Source of the DNA: Labyrinthula sp. Ha
Taxonomy: Eukaryota; Sar; Bigyra; Labyrinthulida; Labyrinthulaceae
NCBI GenBank assembly: GCA_015227615.1
Contig: JAALGZ010000001.1
Coordinates: forward strand, 3,162,001 to 3,226,000
Reading direction: 5' to 3'
Length of the DNA stretch: 64,000 nt
Below the pieces are notes generated by a model. It saw nothing but the letters and a program-made list of their open reading frames with translations. It searched no databases and was not told the origin of the DNA. This document shows positions 21,332 through 31,200 of the stretch, piece by piece. A program made the position numbers and the translations under genes. Numbering within the stretch: position 1 is the stretch's first letter; each line of letters opens with the position of its first letter.

Positions 21332-22786
21332 ATGTCAACTCTTCGCAGAGCTCTTTCGAGGGCAAGCCAGGAAGAGTTTCCTGAGGAGTTGGAAGTAGAT
21401 CAAGTTCACAGAGTTCAAACGAACACATTACACCAGGTTCCTAGCGCTGATTATGCTGAGGCTACCGCCGTAGAAGCCTATAACGGGTTTGATTTCACCG
21501 AATCTCCTTCCAGTGAGGATCAACAGCTAGAAGAAGCAATGCGAGCATCCTTGCGCACAGGGAATATTACGCAGTATGAGCAGGCTCAACAGGGGAATAT
21601 TAACTCTACTGATTTTGAAAGTAGTCCACCTCCTACGCATTACCTTGACAGCGATGAACAACTGGCAAGAGAATTAAATGCTCAAATTAATGCTCCAAGA
21701 CAAAGAGTTCCTGATCATGTGCTGGAAATGTATGACGAGCAAAACAGAGTTCTACGACAAAAAACCTACCAAGGAGCTTATCTTAACGATAGGAGAAATA
21801 TTAAGCCCACATTCACTTACCTCATGGTTTTCCTTTGCTCTATTACTATGGGGTTAGAGCTTTTGGTGAACAATACAAGAGAAGGAGAATATTTAGAAGA
21901 TTTTACAACCAATCCATTGCTTGGACCTTCAACGGATACATTACTCTTTCTTGGAGCAAAAAGATCGGATTTGATCGTTAATAATCAAGAGTGGTGGAGG
22001 TTGATCATGCCGATGTTTCTTCACGGCGGAATACTGCACTTGTTCTTTAATATGTTGTTTCTGGTTTCATTTGGGTCGGGTCTAGAGAAAGAGTTCGGTC
22101 ATCTTCGTGTAGCTTACATATATTTATTTTCTGGGTTGTTTGGAGTACTCATGAGCGCGATATTTAATCCTACGATCCCAAGTGTGGGTGCCTCAGGTGC
22201 ATGTTATGGCTTAATTGGAGCAGCATGGGCTGATTTTGGTTTGAACTTTTCTTACTACAAAGAAAATGGGAACTGGGTTGGTTGGTTTATTCAACTCTTG
22301 TTGGGAACTTCAGTAAATCTCTGCCTTGGGCTTGTTCCTTCCTTAGACAATTTTGCCCATGTGGGTGGGTTCATTGCAGGACTGTTCACTGGTTTGACTG
22401 TACTTACACTGCCTCGTTACGATTACTTTGAGCAGATAAAACCTGACAAGTGTTATCAAATAATATTGAAAAGTATAGCTATATTTATAGTTCCAGTTGG
22501 CATCATTGTAGCGCTCATTGTGCTCTACGTTGGAATAGATGCAACTGCGTACTGCCCGTGGTGCGAAAGCCTAAATTGCGTGGACACGCCTTGGTGGAGC
22601 TGTGATGCAGTATGCGAAGAAGGATTTACAATATCACTACATAATAGTGGGGAACTGAATGGAACAGCAACCATAACATGTCCTAGGGACGAAGAAGAGG
22701 TGAACGTTCAACCCCCATTACCGGAGGATTTACAAACAGATGAGTCTGTTCAACTGCAGTTTTGTAGGGATAATTGTTTAGATTGA
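21332..22786 (+). CDS. rhomboid intramembrane serine protease with N-terminal UIM-like motif
   Basis: A 484-residue multi-pass membrane protease. The catalytic serine is S288 in GASGACYG and the catalytic histidine H343 in FAHVGG. H231 and N240 in HGGILHLFFN belong to the conserved second-helix block. About seven hydrophobic helices run from 161 to 402. The N-terminal ~155 residues are cytosolic-looking and acidic. EDQQLEEAMRASL at 62-74 fits a ubiquitin-interacting motif, and DSDEQLARELNAQ at 106-118 is a second, weaker one. The C-terminal domain after the last helix is Cys-rich (CPWC, NCVD, WWSCD). It probably cleaves single-pass membrane proteins in the secretory pathway. The 3' end faces PEX11 with 41 bp between stops. 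Confidence 0.92.
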   Translation: MSTLRRALSRASQEEFPEELEVDQVHRVQTNTLHQVPSADYAEATAVEAYNGFDFTESPSSEDQQLEEAMRASLRTGNITQYEQAQQGNINSTDFESSPPPTHYLDSDEQLARELNAQINAPRQRVPDHVLEMYDEQNRVLRQKTYQGAYLNDRRNIKPTFTYLMVFLCSITMGLELLVNNTREGEYLEDFTTNPLLGPSTDTLLFLGAKRSDLIVNNQEWWRLIMPMFLHGGILHLFFNMLFLVSFGSGLEKEFGHLRVAYIYLFSGLFGVLMSAIFNPTIPSVGASGACYGLIGAAWADFGLNFSYYKENGNWVGWFIQLLLGTSVNLCLGLVPSLDNFAHVGGFIAGLFTGLTVLTLPRYDYFEQIKPDKCYQIILKSIAIFIVPVGIIVALIVLYVGIDATAYCPWCESLNCVDTPWWSCDAVCEEGFTISLHNSGELNGTATITCPRDEEEVNVQPPLPEDLQTDESVQLQFCRDNCLD

Positions 22787-22827
22787 GCTAGTTATTTGTT
22801 TGGTTTTAGTTCTATTAATTAAAAGGT

Positions 22828-23490
22828 CTATGCATTCTTTTCTTTTTTTGGATAAATGTTGTATAGATCTATCAATGCAGAAATAGCTCCTGCAAATCCG
22901 CAGATGGCTTCGTGGGAAATCTTTAGTTCACTAATGTGCAACGTGGCGATAAGATTTAACATATTTTTCAGTAGCTGAAGCTTGGTGGCTTTCAACTGTT
23001 TGTAATCCACACTATCATCTTTTCTCTCCTTCAGATACTTAAATAAGAAATATTGCGTGCTTACAAAGGCTGATAGGACAAAACCTTTAAAGCTGAACCT
23101 TTTCATAGCTTTTGAATCACCATTTACCCAGCCTATTTCTTGTAACCACCTTAAGTGGTCAAAAATTTGCCACCACAGCATTCCGCCTTGTGCAAGATAG
23201 AACGCGGCGGGGGAGCTCCATGTGCACTTTCCCTTTAGAACCGTGTATGTTTTCAGTGAGGTTAACCATCTAGTGGTTCTTCTAGCTTCCATTATTCTCA
23301 CAAAAAGCGACCGCAGTGACTGAGCCTGGTAGTCGTAGAAAGCATAGTCCGGAGAGTCCTTAGCATACATATCTCTAACTTCATTAACAACACCTGCCAT
23401 ACCTCTGGCAGTGTAGTGAACAACCTTTCCAACCTTGTCTCTTCCAGTTGAATTAGCTAAGAGCTTGTTTATATTTTCTATTTCATTCAT
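22828..23490 (-). CDS. PEX11: peroxisomal membrane elongation/fission protein PEX11
   Basis: A 220-residue protein with the PEX11 layout. The amphipathic N-terminal part (GRDKVGKVVHYTAR near 17-30) bends membranes in this family. The middle holds RTTRWLTSLKT and the hydrophobic YLAQGGMLWWQIFDHLRWL. The C terminus holds the helix with IAGF/ICGFAGAISALIDLY. The length matches the family's usual 220-260. It promotes peroxisome proliferation and division. The last residues are Lys-rich (PKKEKNA). The ATG at 23490 is 102 bp from the divergent coiled-coil gene. Confidence 0.85.
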   Translation of the reverse strand: MNEIENINKLLANSTGRDKVGKVVHYTARGMAGVVNEVRDMYAKDSPDYAFYDYQAQSLRSLFVRIMEARRTTRWLTSLKTYTVLKGKCTWSSPAAFYLAQGGMLWWQIFDHLRWLQEIGWVNGDSKAMKRFSFKGFVLSAFVSTQYFLFKYLKERKDDSVDYKQLKATKLQLLKNMLNLIATLHISELKISHEAICGFAGAISALIDLYNIYPKKEKNA

Positions 23491-23592
23491 TTTGACTTCT
23501 TTTTCCGCCTTCGGTTCTCTTCTCTGTTGTGTTTACTGCTCAATGATATCTTCAGCCGTAAATTTATTAATTAGCTCAAGTTCTATAGTTTA
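23491..23592. promoter_or_regulatory. 102-bp bidirectional promoter region (PEX11 / coiled-coil gene)
   Basis: Only 102 bp separate the two divergent ATGs. Both promoters and both 5' UTRs must therefore overlap, or lie within the coding sequences. No TATA box is seen. Confidence 0.5.
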
Positions 23593-24054
23593 ATGACGTG
23601 GCACAGGAGAAATGTTGATTCACATTATGCCGTTAAGAGTCTTCATATGACGGGTTCAAAGGCTAAATACTCTACTGGAGCATATTCACAAGAAAGTGCC
23701 TACGAGACTTCAAAGAGAGCTATATTACACAAAATTATAGAAGAAAATGAGTTGCTTCGTGAACAGTGTAAGGCATACAGGTTAGAAGTTGAAGGCTTAC
23801 GACAAGAAATTTCCCTCACTAAACCATTGCGTAGAGAATCTGAGATGCTGATTCAAAATCTAATTCAAAAAATTAATACGCTACAGGGTACCTCCAAAAT
23901 AAAACCTAATGAGCAACTTTCCCAGAGTTTAGAAACAAGGAAGCTAAGAGATGAGAACTCTCAGCTGAGGGAGGAGTTAGACGAAGTACGGAACAGAAAC
24001 TCTAGAGCTTTTCAAGTAATCAACCAGCTAAAAGCTGAGCTTCTGCCTCATTAA
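23593..24054 (+). CDS. coiled-coil protein of unknown function
   Basis: A 153-residue protein. Residues about 45-85 and 110-150 are heptad-like and charged, as in KIIEENELLREQCKAY and RDENSQLREELDEV, and predict two coiled-coil segments. The N-terminal 40 residues are polar and low in hydrophobics. There is no signal peptide or membrane segment. I do not recognise the family; a scaffold or cytoskeleton-associated role would be a guess. It counts as a real gene because its frame is open from an ATG tightly packed between two recognised genes. Its TAA overlaps the TAA of the convergent TrpRS gene. Confidence 0.75.
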   Translation: MTWHRRNVDSHYAVKSLHMTGSKAKYSTGAYSQESAYETSKRAILHKIIEENELLREQCKAYRLEVEGLRQEISLTKPLRRESEMLIQNLIQKINTLQGTSKIKPNEQLSQSLETRKLRDENSQLREELDEVRNRNSRAFQVINQLKAELLPH

Positions 24055-25235
24055 AATTTTAAAGGTCGAATTTTCATGAAGGTGGCTATATTTTCATCAG
24101 TTACCAGAGCTCGCTTTGCCTGGTGTTCCTCCGCAAATTTCGACAATACTTCCGCAAGTCGCATTTTCACCTCTCCTGTCAACATATTCCCAGATCCGTA
24201 ATCTATTTTTATTTTTTCCAACTCGGCATCGTCAAATAGAAAGAAAGTAAGCCACAAATAAGGAACATCAATCTGGAGATTAGCTCCATGCTGCCTTTGT
24301 TCTTCCAAGGTTTCTCCGCCCCCACTGAACGCATATTTATTAATTTTCTTCTTAATCTCCTTTGAACTATCTGTCAAGAAAATAGTTTGACCAATTGATG
24401 ATGACATCTTTGTCTTTGTTCCTGTCAAAGCTGGGAAGAATTTCGAGTGGATTAACGCAGGTTTTTTCCATCCAAGTCTGGGAGCAATATCTCTGGTTAA
24501 TCTGAAGTATGGATCTTGATCAATGGCACACGGAATAAGGCAATTGAGATCTTTTGACGTGTCTGGTTTATTGTATGGATCTTTCACTTTTTGAGATAGC
24601 ACTACTGGGAAGGCATATGGAAAACTTGGAGCTGCTTGCGTAGCACAAAAACTAAGTTTTCCAACGCAATCTGATCCTTCAAAACCAAAACATGCTTTAG
24701 ATTGACTTGTTGTTATTTTGTTCTGAATCTCAAGCACGGTAGGATACATGTGGCCCATATAATCCAGATTAGAAAAAATAAAGGTTCTTTCAGGGTCAAA
24801 ACCACAAGCCAGAATGTCTTTTGTATTTTCATAACCTAACTCATGTGCTTGACTTAAAGATATATCTTTCCAGAGAAACTTTTCATCGTCAGTAAGTTGG
24901 ATTACGAGTGGACACTTGAACACTGATTGGAGCCACTGGGTAAACAGGAAAGGAATAAGATGTCCAAAATGAAGAGATGAAGAGCTTGGTCCTCTACCTG
25001 TATACAAATAAAATTTGGTTCCTTTTTCATAGTCATCTAATAATTTACCTAGATCTCGGTGGCTAAAAAAATGCCCTCTACGAAGCCAAGGGTGAGCTTT
25101 TTTCCCAGTAAGTTTCTCAAATCTTTCGATTAACTTATCATCAATTTTCTTACTTCCAAATTGCTCAATCAATTTATTGTAATCAACCCCATCTGCTGCT
25201 TCAACTTCCCATGGTGTTATCTTTTGTTCTGCCAT
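24051..25235 (-). CDS. WARS: cytosolic tryptophanyl-tRNA synthetase
   Basis: A class I aminoacyl-tRNA synthetase that charges tRNA-Trp, of the eukaryotic cytosolic type. The start is the ATG at 25235; the open frame above it lacks an ATG. That gives 394 residues. The HIGH motif appears as HFGH at 89-92, preceded by TGRGPSSSSL. The KMSKS loop is KMSSS at 276-280. The LTDDEKFLWKD and AIDQDPYFRLTRD blocks are typical of eukaryotic TrpRS. There is no transit peptide or WHEP domain. The first 11 codons of the upstream open frame are probably 5' UTR. It is divergent from the tRNA ligase gene. Confidence 0.95.
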   Translation of the reverse strand: MAEQKITPWEVEAADGVDYNKLIEQFGSKKIDDKLIERFEKLTGKKAHPWLRRGHFFSHRDLGKLLDDYEKGTKFYLYTGRGPSSSSLHFGHLIPFLFTQWLQSVFKCPLVIQLTDDEKFLWKDISLSQAHELGYENTKDILACGFDPERTFIFSNLDYMGHMYPTVLEIQNKITTSQSKACFGFEGSDCVGKLSFCATQAAPSFPYAFPVVLSQKVKDPYNKPDTSKDLNCLIPCAIDQDPYFRLTRDIAPRLGWKKPALIHSKFFPALTGTKTKMSSSIGQTIFLTDSSKEIKKKINKYAFSGGGETLEEQRQHGANLQIDVPYLWLTFFLFDDAELEKIKIDYGSGNMLTGEVKMRLAEVLSKFAEEHQAKRALVTDENIATFMKIRPLKF

Positions 25236-25430
25236 TTTGTCGTAATTGAATCCAACGGATTGTTGCAAATTTGGTCATCCAAAAGCAGTTTCTCAGAAAG
25301 TTCTTGTCATAACAGCTGCACAAAGACACTATTTGATGAAACTTAGCTAAGAATATCATTAGTCTAACCGTTGAACAACATACATATTCAAACATTCATT
25401 AACAAGGAAATTAAGAATCTCGAGTTAAAA
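25236..25430. promoter_or_regulatory. 195-bp shared promoter region (TrpRS / tRNA ligase)
   Basis: The two divergent ATGs are 195 bp apart and no other gene fits between. Two enzymes of tRNA biology are thus likely driven by one bidirectional promoter. I see no TATA box or recognisable operator, and co-regulation is inference. Confidence 0.5.
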
Positions 25431-28241
25431 ATGGAAAATATTGTTGGTGAGAATAACAACGAGTCTAAAACCGTAATCACCTCAAACTTTGTTCCAAAGT
25501 TCACGAATGTGTATTTTCATGAAAAATACGTGGAAGGACAAGATGATGAGGATCATATATATGCACTAAGTAAAAAACATTCAGGACATCTAGTATATGG
25601 ACCTCCATTTTATTCAAAGAATGCTACGGCGAATGTTTATTCAAGGGTTGGAGCAATTACATTGTTTAATCATTTCAAGTCTGTGTACAAAGTACAAAAT
25701 AAGAAAGATCCTGAAAAAGCAGCCAAGGAGCTATTCAGCAAATGGTGGAAATTCTCGGAAGAATACTCAATGTGTTTTTGCTTTGAATGTGTTGTTCCTA
25801 AGCTAACCGGCGAACATGGAGAAATACCGAAGACGGCATACATGGTTCTGACAGCAATTTCTGTTCCAGACCTAAGTAAAAATCATCCTAATACACGGAG
25901 GTTCCTTGACCATGGTGAAGTTTCAAATATATCTGCTCGTTTTTACCTTCCTTTAAATGAAATTTGGTTGATTAGAGGAAAAGATGCTTTAAAAGCTGTG
26001 GAAAAAAGTATACAAGTATCTCGCTGGGCAGGATTAGACACGGACACTTCATACCTAATAGACAATACACTTGTTAAATATCCAGACTCCTTTGTTAAGC
26101 AAGAATTTCTCATACATTCTGAAACCCAGGGAGAAACACTAGAAGGTTTTGTCATTTTTGAACTAAGCCCCGTTCCTGGCGATGCAAGGATGTCATTAGA
26201 AAAAGCATTTAATAAAACCAAGGGTCTCATCTTGCAGTATAACTCTGTAATGAAGCGTTTTAAAAAGCAATCTTTAGAAGACGGAGCTGCACTTGGAAGA
26301 CAGTTTCAAACATGTTCAGAGGACGTTATCAACTCTATGGCACCGATATGCTATAATGATGTTTACGAAGAACCCTTAAAGATAAAGAGGAAAGAGGGAA
26401 TGAATCCGTGGAGAAATTTAATTAATTGGGCCGGAAAAGCAACCTCTCCTTTATTACTTTCCCAACTCAAGTGGTTAAAATCAAAACGGGCAATCTGCTT
26501 TGAGTACGAGTATAAAGGAACCCGCCAATATCAAATAAAAGGTCTTGGTGATTGGATTTTTTATAGATGGGAAGTTGAGAGGAAGAACCAAGATCAAAGT
26601 CACGATCTATTTAGAGGATTGGTACTCTCAGTTCAACCAGAAGGATATCAGGTTAAATCATATATATCAGAGCCAAACCTGAGAATTGGATCAGCAAGAA
26701 AATATAAACTTGTACCGTATTTGTTTAGAACTTCCGTTCGAAATGCACTTCCTAAACTACTGAACGCGAAAAAAAGTCCTACTGATTGCGTGAAAGACTT
26801 TAATCAAGCAGTTGAGAAGTTTTTTAAGGTTTTTCACATTCCTCCCGTGATTAGAACTATATTACGACCACTCTACTACCAAGTAGAGAACCAGGCAACG
26901 ATACACTATGCCAAGTATCCATATTTGGGTTCTGGGGTTTATCTTGATTTTTTGAATGAAAAGGTGCTCAAAAAAACGCCATTTCCTTTTGAAGCCTTAA
27001 AAAAAATAGGGGATACTGAAACTTCACTTACCTTACCTAAGAAACTTCTGGATGTAAAGTTTGTATTTTGTGTGGTTGGACTGCCACCTGGTGGCGGTAA
27101 GAGTGCGTATTTTGAAATGCTGAAGTCACATCAGAAAGTCCTTGGGGAAGATTCCGTTGCGATAGTGTCTAGTGATGCACATGCTGGTAGTAATAAAAGG
27201 GCACGGTTCGAAGAGTCATTGTCAGATGCATTGGAATACTCAACTCTTATTGGATATGATAAAAACATACCTGATCTTAAAGCCTTGCAAGTACTATTAG
27301 ATTCTCTAGATAAGCGAACCTCGTCTCAAGATATCAGGGTTGTGTGTACTGTTCCAGAAAGTATTGACAGGAAATTGTTTTTTCGTAGGGTAAAAAAAAG
27401 GGGTAAAAACCATATTGGACTGGCTATAAACAACTCAACAAGTGGTAAACCTTTGACAGAGTCTCAATGTTACCAGATCTTTTCTAATTTTGCTTCTTAT
27501 TGTGAAGCTGATTTATCAGTTATTCAAACTATACCTGGAGTGTCGATTACAGAAGAATTTCTGAATGAAAAAAGTGGATTAGAAGGTTTGCGGAGTCTCA
27601 TTAATGTTCAAGTCAGGTCAATGCTTTCAGGTGATAAACAAGAGTACCGCGGCTCAAGCACAAGTATAAGACAACTTCAAGATTTTCTTAGAGAAGCCAA
27701 AAGCAAAAAGCCACCGTTTCAAATAGCCAAATATACCGAGCGAAGTAGTGTGAGTAAGATAAGTTGGGCAGCGTTTGTCCTTGACAAGAAATCTGTTTCA
27801 GAGTTATATTCTAACTTTGCAGAACAGGTTGATTATTCTTGTTTTCAGAAGTTTGAAGCTTCAATCCATCTGCACATGACTATAGTTCCCCCCATTTTCA
27901 CAAAGGATAAAGATGTAAAGAGCACGCACAAGAGATGTATACAGAAACTTTGGTCTAGTAGGAAAAGCTCAGATTGCTCCGTTTTTCTAACATGCTCAGA
28001 ATATATAATCAGTGATAGAATTAAGTTCTGGAAGGTAGAACCTATTAATTTGTTGCCAGCTCTTGAATACCCCCAGCAAAAAGGTTTATATCATATAACA
28101 GATAGAACGAGTCTACGGGGGAAAAACAAAGGCGTATGGGCTAAAGAAGATCTATTATCTTTCCTTCAACAAAAGAAGGTCTTCAAGTCTTTCAAACTGC
28201 AAAAAGCAATTAAACTTACCGGAAAACTTGTATTTTATTAA
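25431..28241 (+). CDS. RNL: trifunctional tRNA splicing ligase (plant/fungal 5'-3' type)
   Basis: A 936-residue enzyme sealing tRNA halves after intron removal, and possibly a stress mRNA like HAC1/bZIP60. The start is the ATG at 25431; the open frame above lacks an ATG. The N-terminal adenylyltransferase part carries HSGHLVYG, the candidate lysine nucleophile K63 in YSKNATAN, and LEGFV near 237-241, parallel to plant tRNA ligase. The kinase part has a P-loop, GLPPGGGKS at about 550-558. The C-terminal 2H cyclic phosphodiesterase part has both H-x-T motifs, HMT at 815-817 and HIT at 888-890. All three activities are thus represented in family order. The lysine motif lacks the usual glycine. 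Identification is by recalled motif similarity. Confidence 0.82.
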   Translation: MENIVGENNNESKTVITSNFVPKFTNVYFHEKYVEGQDDEDHIYALSKKHSGHLVYGPPFYSKNATANVYSRVGAITLFNHFKSVYKVQNKKDPEKAAKELFSKWWKFSEEYSMCFCFECVVPKLTGEHGEIPKTAYMVLTAISVPDLSKNHPNTRRFLDHGEVSNISARFYLPLNEIWLIRGKDALKAVEKSIQVSRWAGLDTDTSYLIDNTLVKYPDSFVKQEFLIHSETQGETLEGFVIFELSPVPGDARMSLEKAFNKTKGLILQYNSVMKRFKKQSLEDGAALGRQFQTCSEDVINSMAPICYNDVYEEPLKIKRKEGMNPWRNLINWAGKATSPLLLSQLKWLKSKRAICFEYEYKGTRQYQIKGLGDWIFYRWEVERKNQDQSHDLFRGLVLSVQPEGYQVKSYISEPNLRIGSARKYKLVPYLFRTSVRNALPKLLNAKKSPTDCVKDFNQAVEKFFKVFHIPPVIRTILRPLYYQVENQATIHYAKYPYLGSGVYLDFLNEKVLKKTPFPFEALKKIGDTETSLTLPKKLLDVKFVFCVVGLPPGGGKSAYFEMLKSHQKVLGEDSVAIVSSDAHAGSNKRARFEESLSDALEYSTLIGYDKNIPDLKALQVLLDSLDKRTSSQDIRVVCTVPESIDRKLFFRRVKKRGKNHIGLAINNSTSGKPLTESQCYQIFSNFASYCEADLSVIQTIPGVSITEEFLNEKSGLEGLRSLINVQVRSMLSGDKQEYRGSSTSIRQLQDFLREAKSKKPPFQIAKYTERSSVSKISWAAFVLDKKSVSELYSNFAEQVDYSCFQKFEASIHLHMTIVPPIFTKDKDVKSTHKRCIQKLWSSRKSSDCSVFLTCSEYIISDRIKFWKVEPINLLPALEYPQQKGLYHITDRTSLRGKNKGVWAKEDLLSFLQQKKVFKSFKLQKAIKLTGKLVFY

Positions 28242-31200
28242 TAATAATTATTTTTTTTCCTTTCATGGTTTCATAATTCGTTTTAATTTGAGAATTGGTT
28301 GGATGTGCTCCCGCTAACTCACTCTTGTTACACATTAAACTTGAAGACAACCTTGGCTTAGTTCTAGATGATATTTTTCTATGAACTCTTATGTAGTTCA
28401 CCAAAAAAAAGGCTTATCTTATCTCCCTCAGCTGTTAGGTTGTATCGAGACTAAGAGGTTATGTTTCCTTAAACCGTCGCCAAAGTTTTATGTGTACTGT
28501 AGTCTTTGCATGTTGTATTTATATTTGTGAGACTTAAAATTAGTTGGAGATAATAGTCGATAGATTCTTAAGATACACAATAGCGTAGGTCTCAACCTTT
28601 TCTTAATGCTTCAGATGATTATTTTGGACACCAAGTTGATCCACAGTCATGTAAAATATAGCTACTACAGCAAGATAAAAACAAAAAGAAATGGTTCCTC
28701 CAGAGAAAACAAACCGAGTTTGTAGTTCTTCAGCTCCAGTTTGGACACGTTTAAGCGCTTAAACTAACTCAAAACTAAGATTAAAGACATAAACGATTAA
28801 AGTCATTATTTAAGTTAATTGAAAAGTTAGAAAGTCAACAAATCATCAGTAAAAGCTTTCAAAGCTGGTAAATGCTGCGAATGCTGAGGCTTATTATTTG
28901 AATGGAACAAAGTTCAGGCTAGGATAGAGATATATTATTTGTTTGAAATTCAGTCTTTTGTTTTCAATAATTAAGAATCCTGCTAATAACAAGAAAAATG
29001 AAAAGATAGTATGTAGATCACTCTTTCAAACATAGTGAGAAAGAAAGGAGGTATCAAAAAGCATCGAGAGCTTTGTAGCTAGTAAAGTAAAAGCTTTGTA
29101 AATTGCTTGAGAACTATCTCACGGAATAACATTTAACGTGTTTTGATGATAAAATAGGCATCAAGGGTACTGGCTTAGTTGGGTGCAAGAAATTCTAGTA
29201 TTAGCAGCGTTCCAGGGCTCAATGTTGTAACTGTCTCAGATTGAAAAACTTATGATAAAATATAACACTGCTCCGGGAGATGATATTCATTGTCTTGGAT
29301 TTTTATATAGCTCTGTGAGAAGGTATTCATCTGGAATTTAATCTTAAATTTATCCACCTTTGACAGAATCCAAGCAAAACTGGCTATCTGATATCTGAAT
29401 TCTATTAACAAAGGTAAAATTTACATCCTGGGGTGAAAACACTAGCTGGACTTGCATTTTATGCTGGTCTCATATAATGTGTCATGAGGAGCATAGAATT
29501 AAGTTCATGCCTCACAATAAGGATAAAACATATAAGCCAAACGTAAAAACAACTGAAGTTAGAATAAACTTGTGAAGATTTAAAAATATATCATTGGCGT
29601 AATGAAGGGTTTCCAAATAGCTTGAATGTAGAATGAAAATTCATCCTAGTTGCCAATAGGCTTCTGCTTAGTTTGAGCCAAAGAACATGGGCATTCTAAG
29701 TGGAGATGTAAATATTCATACAGGAAAATTAAGTATGATATTTTAACTTCACTAAATATTAAATTACTTGCAGCAAATAACTATTTGGGAAAAGCTGTAT
29801 CTGAAAATAAAGAAACTAGAATGGTAATAGATTACTGCCAACGCAAAAGCCGCCACTTCCCAGTCATGAGTACGCAATACTTATCTTCGGTGCAACTTAT
29901 TTCAGGCTTTGTTCGTGGTCTTAAACCAGTAGCTTAGACTCGCTTTAAACTATACCCGTTCTTCCCAGGTGTACACCTTAATACTGAAGGTACGAGTAAG
30001 CAAAGGTGGTAGAATGTTTAAGCAAGACAAGCTACTCTGCAACTACTAGATTTCCTATGCTACAATTACAAGATAGCATATTAGAAAAAAATATATATAC
30101 ATGCGTTCTTCTCTTAGGATGATGCTAACGGTAAGGGATAGCCTTCTTGTAAATCAAAGTCCAAGTATATGTAAAATATCTCCTCTGAAGAAGGATGCCT
30201 GCGAATCGACTGATTGCTAAGACAAAGACTACAATAACCTAAAAATGAACAAAGCAGATTACCTTTTCCTTAAGTGATTCTAGTATCCTACTCTTTACAT
30301 AGATACCACATTCCCGAGATTCCCGAAAATCCATCCAAAATTTCCATAGCTACTGTTCCTAGCCTTACTATATAATACTCATTCAAAAGCCAAGACCCTT
30401 ACACATGTTTCAAGAGTGTATGACTGCAATGTGTTGCAGAAGCGGTCTAGCATTAACCAAGTAACACCATGCCCAACTAGAGTGCTCACAAGCATAAATA
30501 GCTAATTTCAATGCTTTTGCAGAAGCATTTCTCAAGTAGAATAGGCAGTATGTAACACATAAGGCACAAAAAGAAAATCGTTTCCTGGCTTCCTTAGATG
30601 ATACTCCTCCATAGCACCAAACTAAAAACACTTTTTAGTTCTACTTAGAATTTTTTATGCCTATTCATTTCCCTTTTCAGTTAGTTAAATTCTATGTTAT
30701 CGTAGCTAAGAAATATATTTGGTTGTATTGACCGCACGTTCATGAGGGGAGAAACCTTAATGGAGAAAGAGTGAGCTGTCAGAGCTTCTACATCAAACGT
30801 GAGCCTTAAGCAAGTTTTAAGAGAAGTTTCAACCTCCCTTGAATTCTTGACAGTAGAAGGACTTCCCTGGTTTGTAACTTGTTGAATCACAACTTTTGTG
30901 TAGGATGCTTCTTGTCTCAGCCATTGCAGTTGGAAAGCCATCCTAAATTTCATGCGTTACAGAACCAGGGCATGGTTATTTGAGTAACCACTTGAAAGTA
31001 GATACATTCGTAGAGAAGACCCGGAAGTGTAAACCTTTAGTATCATAATAAGAAAGAAATTAGGTGCCAAAGATCTTCTGGATGAATATCCTAGACATGA
31101 ATACACGAAACGTACTTAACAAATACCTATAAATTTAGTATTAAGGAACCTAATAAAATCAAACCTCTAAGTTCAAGCTGCTCGGCTTCTAGATTCCTTC

